From the NCBI GenBank assembly GCA_023431215.1, contig JAEYXR010000023.1, positions 1-26,324 of the forward strand: a stretch of DNA of 26,324 nt, read 5' to 3'. The notes beneath the pieces are model-generated. The model was not told the origin of the DNA. It worked only from the letters and a program-made list of their open reading frames with translations, and ran no database searches. Positions 22,768 to 26,324 of this stretch are shown here, piece after piece. The stretch comes from Bacillota bacterium (GTDB lineage Bacteria; Bacillota; Clostridia; Oscillospirales; Ruminococcaceae). Every line of letters begins with the position of its first letter. The first letter of the stretch is position 1. A program made the position numbers and the translations under genes.

Positions 22768-22797
22768 ATTATAAACTATTTTACCTGCTATTGTCAA
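22768..22797 (-). promoter_or_regulatory. Promoter of tRNA-Pro
   Basis: On the minus strand TTGACA (22792-22797), an 18-base spacer and TATAAT (22768-22773), both perfect hexamers. The start point near 22761 leaves about 75 bases before the tRNA 5' end. It lies back to back with the glyQS promoter, the two -35 boxes being only 7 bases apart. Confidence 0.8.
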
Positions 22798-22804
22798 TGC
22801 CGCC

Positions 22805-22833
22805 TTGACTTTATCTTGTACTAAAGATAAAAT
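22805..22833 (+). promoter_or_regulatory. Promoter of glyQS
   Basis: TTGACT (22805-22810), a 17-base spacer and TAAAAT (22828-22833). The start near 22840 leaves a leader of about 30 bases, too short for a T-box riboswitch, so glyQS is not under T-box control here. Confidence 0.75.
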
Positions 22834-22868
22834 AATGGTTAGTTATCAAAAAGCATGGAGGAACGGTT

Positions 22869-24245
22869 ATGAATCACGCCGACAAATCAATGGATACCAT
22901 TGTAAACCTTTGTAAAAACAGAGGTTTTGTTTACTCCGGTTCGGAGATCTATGGCGGTCTTGCCAACTCTTGGGACTTTGGACCCTTGGGTGTGGAGTTT
23001 AAAAACAACATTAAGCGCGCCTGGTGGAAGAAGTTTGTTCAGGAAAGCCCCTACAACGTAGGTTTGGACAGCGCTATTTTGATGAACCCCCAGGTATGGG
23101 TAGCTTCCGGCCACGTTGGCGGATTTTCTGACCCTTTGATGGACTGCAAGGACTGCAAAACCCGTCACCGTGCAGATAAGCTTATTGAGGATCAGGAAGG
23201 TATTTCTCCCGAAGGCTGGGAGTTTGAGCGTATGCGTGCCTTTGTTACCGAAAAGGGCATTAAATGCCCCGACTGCGGCAGCACAAACTTTACCGATATC
23301 CGCAGCTTTAACCTGATGTTTAAAACCTTTCAGGGTATTACCGAGGACAGCAAAAACCAGATTTATCTGCGCCCTGAGACGGCCCAGGGTATCTTTGTCA
23401 ACTTTGCCAACATTCAGCGCACCACCCGCAAAAAGGTGCCCTTTGGTGTGGCCCAAATCGGTAAGTCCTTCCGTAACGAGATAACTCCCGGAAACTTTAT
23501 TTTCCGTATCCGCGAGTTTGAACAGATGGAGCTGGAATTTTTCTGCAAGCCCGGCACCGATTTGGAGTGGTTTGCCTACTGGAAGGATTACTGCCACCAG
23601 TGGCTGCTGAACCTGGGCATGAAGGACGAGCATCTGCACCTGCGTGATCATGACCCCGAGGAGCTTTCCTTCTACTCCAAGGCTACTACAGACTTTGAGT
23701 ACGACTTCCCCTTTGGCCGTGGTGAGCTGTGGGGCATTGCCGACCGCACCGACTACGACCTTACCCAGCACCAGAAGCATTCCGGCAAGAGCCTGGAATA
23801 CTTTGACCCCGAAACCAACGAAAAGTATATTCCCTATGTTATTGAGCCTTCTCTGGGTGCTGACCGTGTGACCCTGGCATTTTTGTGCGACGCTTACGAC
23901 GAAGAAGTGCTAGAAGGCGGAGATACCCGCGTAGTGATGCGCCTGCATCCTGCTTTGGCTCCCTTTAAGGCTGCCATTCTGCCTCTTTCCAAGAAGCTTA
24001 GCGAGCCCGCAGAAAAAATTCAGGCAGAGCTTGCCAAGCACTTTATGGTGGACTTTGACAGCGCAGGTGCCATTGGCAAGCGCTACCGCCGACAGGATGA
24101 AATCGGTACTCCCCTGTGCATCACCTACGACTTTGAGTCTGAAAACGACGGTTGCGTCACTGTTCGTGACCGTGATACTATGGAGCAGGTTCGTTTGCCC
24201 ATCGGTGAACTGGTTTCTTATATCAATGCCCGTTTGGAGTTTTAA
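22869..24245 (+). CDS. glyQS: Glycyl-tRNA synthetase, single-chain alpha2 type
   Basis: A 458-residue class II synthetase that charges tRNA-Gly. GFVYSGSEIYGGLANSWDFGPLGVEFKNNIKRAWW is the diagnostic N-terminal stretch. Two CxxC pairs (CKDC near 95 and CPDC near 136) form the zinc insertion. Motif 2 is FRNEITPGNFIFRIREFEQMELEFF, motif 3 lies at EPSLGADRVTLAFL, and the C-terminal anticodon-binding domain starts around PALAPFKAAILPLSKKL. The single-chain form, rather than the separate glyQ and glyS chains of many bacteria, is found in some Clostridia and Gram-positives. GGAGG lies before the ATG. It is transcribed alone and ends at a strong terminator. Confidence 0.97.
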   Translation: MNHADKSMDTIVNLCKNRGFVYSGSEIYGGLANSWDFGPLGVEFKNNIKRAWWKKFVQESPYNVGLDSAILMNPQVWVASGHVGGFSDPLMDCKDCKTRHRADKLIEDQEGISPEGWEFERMRAFVTEKGIKCPDCGSTNFTDIRSFNLMFKTFQGITEDSKNQIYLRPETAQGIFVNFANIQRTTRKKVPFGVAQIGKSFRNEITPGNFIFRIREFEQMELEFFCKPGTDLEWFAYWKDYCHQWLLNLGMKDEHLHLRDHDPEELSFYSKATTDFEYDFPFGRGELWGIADRTDYDLTQHQKHSGKSLEYFDPETNEKYIPYVIEPSLGADRVTLAFLCDAYDEEVLEGGDTRVVMRLHPALAPFKAAILPLSKKLSEPAEKIQAELAKHFMVDFDSAGAIGKRYRRQDEIGTPLCITYDFESENDGCVTVRDRDTMEQVRLPIGELVSYINARLEF

Positions 24246-24270
24246 TGTAAATATCCCTGTTGATAAACAA

Positions 24271-24311
24271 AAAGAGGTGTTATTGCCAGTAGCAATGACA
24301 CCTCTTTTCTG
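24271..24311. terminator. Bidirectional terminator between glyQS and the acetyltransferase gene
   Basis: AAAGAGGTGTTATTGC (24271-24286) pairs with GCAATGACACCTCTTT (24292-24307): 16 pairs with one G-U and a 5-base loop. TTCTGTTTT follows on the plus strand and TTGTTTATC on the minus strand, so it serves both convergent units. Confidence 0.9.
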
Positions 24312-24335
24312 TTTTAATAATCAAAAGAGCTCTTA

Positions 24336-24860
24336 TTAAAGTTCAATCCAGTAAATCTGAATGTTGCCATCCTCCTCGTCCCAGCCCTCCCAGGTAAGGG
24401 TTGCGCCGTTTTTAAGGGCTGTTTTGGCAGACGCAGGATTATCCTGCCCACAGGAAATCATGACACGGCAAAGCCCCAAGGACTTGGCAGCATCCAGCAC
24501 CAGTGCCAGCTGCTGTGAACCATAGCCCTGGCCGCGCTCAGATGGTCGTACAGCATAGCCAATATGCCCGCCGCGTTTAGAAAATTCTTCATTCAGTTCG
24601 TGGCGTAGCTGAATGGTTCCGATAATTTTATCATCACTTTTGCGTAGGGAAAAGTAGGTGGTGGCAGGCAGGCCAATCCAGGAGGTTTCTCTTTTGTGGG
24701 CATTATTCACTCGCTCAAGCCACTGCCGGTAGTTGGAAAAATGAGAAAAGCCGCAGCTACCATTGATGTGTGGTTCGCCGCAATCCAGATATTCCTGCCG
24801 GTAAGCCATGGCGGCAGCTTCCATCTCCGGAGTGGGTTCTAACAAATAAAGTTCGTTCAT
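24336..24860 (-). CDS. GNAT-family N-acetyltransferase, target unknown
   Basis: A 174-residue acetyl-CoA-dependent acetyltransferase. HIGYAVRPSERGQGYGSQQLALVLDAAKSLGL holds the acetyl-CoA motif A (RGQGYG pattern), preceded by the strand KIIGTIQLRHELNEEF and followed by VMISCGQDNPASAKTALKNGATL (motif B). The N-terminal part (DCGEPHINGSCGFSHFSNYRQWLERV) resembles a widespread uncharacterised group in Firmicutes. The start is the ATG at 24860, 8 bases after AAAAGGAG; a TTG one codon earlier has no advantage. It follows the 50-residue zinc-ribbon gene by 41 bases, so the two may be co-transcribed. The acetylated substrate is unknown. Confidence 0.88.
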   Translation of the reverse strand: MNELYLLEPTPEMEAAAMAYRQEYLDCGEPHINGSCGFSHFSNYRQWLERVNNAHKRETSWIGLPATTYFSLRKSDDKIIGTIQLRHELNEEFSKRGGHIGYAVRPSERGQGYGSQQLALVLDAAKSLGLCRVMISCGQDNPASAKTALKNGATLTWEGWDEEDGNIQIYWIEL

Positions 24861-24901
24861 CAATAAAGCTCCTTTTCTTGGATTTTTATAAATAACAAGT
24901 G

Positions 24902-25054
24902 TTAGTTATCATCCAAAATATCCAGCAGGGTAAAGGCAGAAAGGGTATCCATCATGGTGTCGTCCTCATTCTCATCACTCAAATCTTCTCCGCAAACAGG
25001 GCAAAAATCCTCCATGGTGCTAAATTCTTCGTTGCAGTTAAAACAATACTTCAT
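24902..25054 (-). CDS. 50-residue zinc-ribbon protein with an acidic tail
   Basis: A small gene that begins MKYCFNCNEEFSTMEDFCPV. C4-x2-C7 and C18-x2-C21 form a zinc ribbon with the same spacing as the first ribbon of the 107-residue protein at 12293-12616. Residues 23-33 are very acidic (EDLSDENEDD), and the end is hydrophobic-acidic (LLDILDDN). AAAGGAGA stands 8 bases before the ATG. A TATAAT-like box (25070-25075, minus strand) with a weak -35 lies upstream, or it may be read through from the transporter gene 85 bases upstream. I do not know its role; the cysteine pattern and ribosome site argue that it is real. Confidence 0.8.
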   Translation of the reverse strand: MKYCFNCNEEFSTMEDFCPVCGEDLSDENEDDTMMDTLSAFTLLDILDDN

Positions 25055-25139
25055 GGCAAATTCTCCTTTATTATACAAAGGTTATACCGCGTTTTAAGCG
25101 GCAAGAGCTTGCGTTAAAATTGTTGTGCATTTTTTTGTA

Positions 25140-26324
25140 TTATGCTTTTTCTGACCTGCGAAGCAAAATCCAGCCCGCCAAAAACAGCACCACCAAAGCC
25201 AGAATACCATAGTTGGAGGTACCGAACAAGGTAGCGCAGATGCTGATGATAAGGGGCCCCAAAAAGTCGGCAAACTTACCAAAGATATCAAAGAACCCAA
25301 AATACTCGTTGGATTCCTCCTTGGGGATAATCTGACCGAAATAGGATCTGGAAAGTGCCTGAATGCCGCCCTGGCAGATGCCTACCAGCACCGCCAGCAC
25401 CCAAAACTCCCAGGCTTTGTCCAGCTGATAGCCAAAGAGGCAGATGCCCATATACATCCAGATAAACACCTTGACCACTTTCAGCGAGCCAAAGCGTTTG
25501 GCCAGCATTCCGCTGCCGATGGCGCAGGGAAAAGCAACAAATTGGGTAAGAAGCAGGGCCAGTATCATCTGTACCGAGTCAATTCCCACCTCATTGCCGT
25601 AGGTGGTGGCCATGGAGATAATGGTATATACGCCGTCTATGTAACAAAAATACCCAAGGATAAAAAAGAGAAGCTTTTTGTCTTTGCGGATTTTGCCAAA
25701 GGTAATTCCCAAACGATGAAAAGCATGGGTAACCTTGTCTCTGCGGTCTGCCAGACCATATCGCTGTGTTACATTACGCAGCAGAGGAATGGTAAGTACC
25801 AGCCACCACAATGCGGTAATGAGAAAAGACAAGCGAAAGGCATTGGCTGAAAAGTTGCCGGTAAACAAAATAGCAATACCAATGATAAAAGGGATACAGC
25901 TGCCAATATATCCCCAGGCATAGCCGAGAGAGGATAATTGATCCATGCGTTCGTCGGTGGTGACATCGGTGAGCATAGAGTCATAAAACACATTGCAGGC
26001 GCTGTACCCCACCCGGGCAACAACAAATACGGCTAAAAATGCCATCCAGCTGCCTACTGTGGCCAGCATCACCGCGCCAACAAGACCCATGATTAAAAAA
26101 GCGGCAAACATTTTTTTCTTCATCCCCTGGTAGTCTGCAACGGCACCCAGAATGGGGGAAAGAACGGCCAAAATCAGCACCGCTGCCGCCGTTACACCGC
26201 CCCAAAGAGCCGTGGCAGAGGCAGGCGAATAGCCGGCTTGCTCCACCAGCTGGGCAAAGTAAATGGGAATGGTGGTAGAAATGAGCATGGTAAATGCGGA
26301 GTTTGCTACGTCGTAAAGAATCCA
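25140..26324 (-). CDS. UMF1/Atg22-like major facilitator transporter (partial, 5' end outside window)
   Basis: The last 394 residues of a membrane transporter; the frame runs unbroken to the right edge, so the Met at 26288 is internal. The visible start WILYDVANSAF matches the N-terminal signature of the UMF1 family (Atg22-related vacuolar exporters in fungi). About eleven further hydrophobic spans follow, with the loop GAVADYQGMKKKM being the family's conserved GxxxD/R-type loop 2-3, and VFYDSMLTDVTT and GGIQALSRSYFGQIIPKEESNEYFGFFDIFGK later on. Only about 10-30 residues should be missing. Substrates of the bacterial members are not established. Two small genes follow on the same strand. 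Confidence 0.88.
   Translation of the reverse strand, partial: WILYDVANSAFTMLISTTIPIYFAQLVEQAGYSPASATALWGGVTAAAVLILAVLSPILGAVADYQGMKKKMFAAFLIMGLVGAVMLATVGSWMAFLAVFVVARVGYSACNVFYDSMLTDVTTDERMDQLSSLGYAWGYIGSCIPFIIGIAILFTGNFSANAFRLSFLITALWWLVLTIPLLRNVTQRYGLADRRDKVTHAFHRLGITFGKIRKDKKLLFFILGYFCYIDGVYTIISMATTYGNEVGIDSVQMILALLLTQFVAFPCAIGSGMLAKRFGSLKVVKVFIWMYMGICLFGYQLDKAWEFWVLAVLVGICQGGIQALSRSYFGQIIPKEESNEYFGFFDIFGKFADFLGPLIISICATLFGTSNYGILALVVLFLAGWILLRRSEKA

Noticed and set aside
22688..22868. T-box riboswitch before glyQS
   Set aside because: The predicted leader is only about 30 bases and no T-box sequence or terminator/antiterminator pair is seen.
22855..22872. Six-codon upstream frame (MEERL and stop) overlapping the glyQS start
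   Set aside because: It merely contains the GGAGG ribosome site of glyQS; the ATG has no ribosome site of its own.

Overview
The window most likely comes from an anaerobic, low-to-mid GC gut Firmicute (class Clostridia, perhaps the Ruminococcaceae/Oscillospiraceae group). I infer this from gene content: strong AGGAGG-type ribosome sites, lipoproteins with Ser/Ala-rich linkers, a one-chain class II glycyl-tRNA synthetase, a GntR/LacI-type AraR, TRAP uptake and a flavinylated reductase. No rRNA or marker phylogeny is available here, so the taxonomy is tentative. I see no insertion sequence, prophage or CRISPR array.

Left block (1-3984, all minus strand): a sigma-54 activator resembling E. coli YgeV, then diaminopropionate ammonia-lyase (YgeX), then an M20 hydrolase (YgeY) cut by the window edge. 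Between activator and ygeX lie a textbook -24/-12 sigma-54 promoter, a 42-bp inverted repeat, and three copies of the palindrome ATTATCA-N3-TGATAAT. This is the core of the gene set tied to anaerobic urate/purine breakdown in gut bacteria; its other members would lie left of the window.

Middle block (4325-12212): on the minus strand a three-gene TRAP carboxylate transporter (dctP-dctQ-dctM), followed by a secreted lipoprotein reductase with an FMN-attachment domain and a complete fumarate-reductase-type active site. Divergent from it are a FAD-dependent oxidoreductase of unassigned substrate and an IclR regulator. Hairpins sit between dctP and dctQ and between dctM and the reductase, suggesting graded expression. 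The block looks like uptake and reduction of an unsaturated or C4-type carboxylate.

Arabinose block (13131-22217, all plus strand): sugar-binding lipoprotein, ABC ATPase and permease of the ChvE-GguA-GguB type, then araR, a ribulokinase of the XylB-like FGGY type, araA and araD. A perfect 18-bp palindrome with the TGTACGTACA core of AraR operators lies just before the kinase. A strong hairpin separates the binding-protein gene from the ATPase gene.

Right block (22574-26324): a minus-strand tRNA-Pro(TGG) and a plus-strand glyQS share a divergent promoter region. A bidirectional terminator follows glyQS, and then a minus-strand set holds a GNAT acetyltransferase, a 50-residue zinc-ribbon protein and a UMF1/Atg22-like transporter that runs off the right edge. 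A second, 107-residue double zinc-ribbon protein lies between the IclR gene and the arabinose block.
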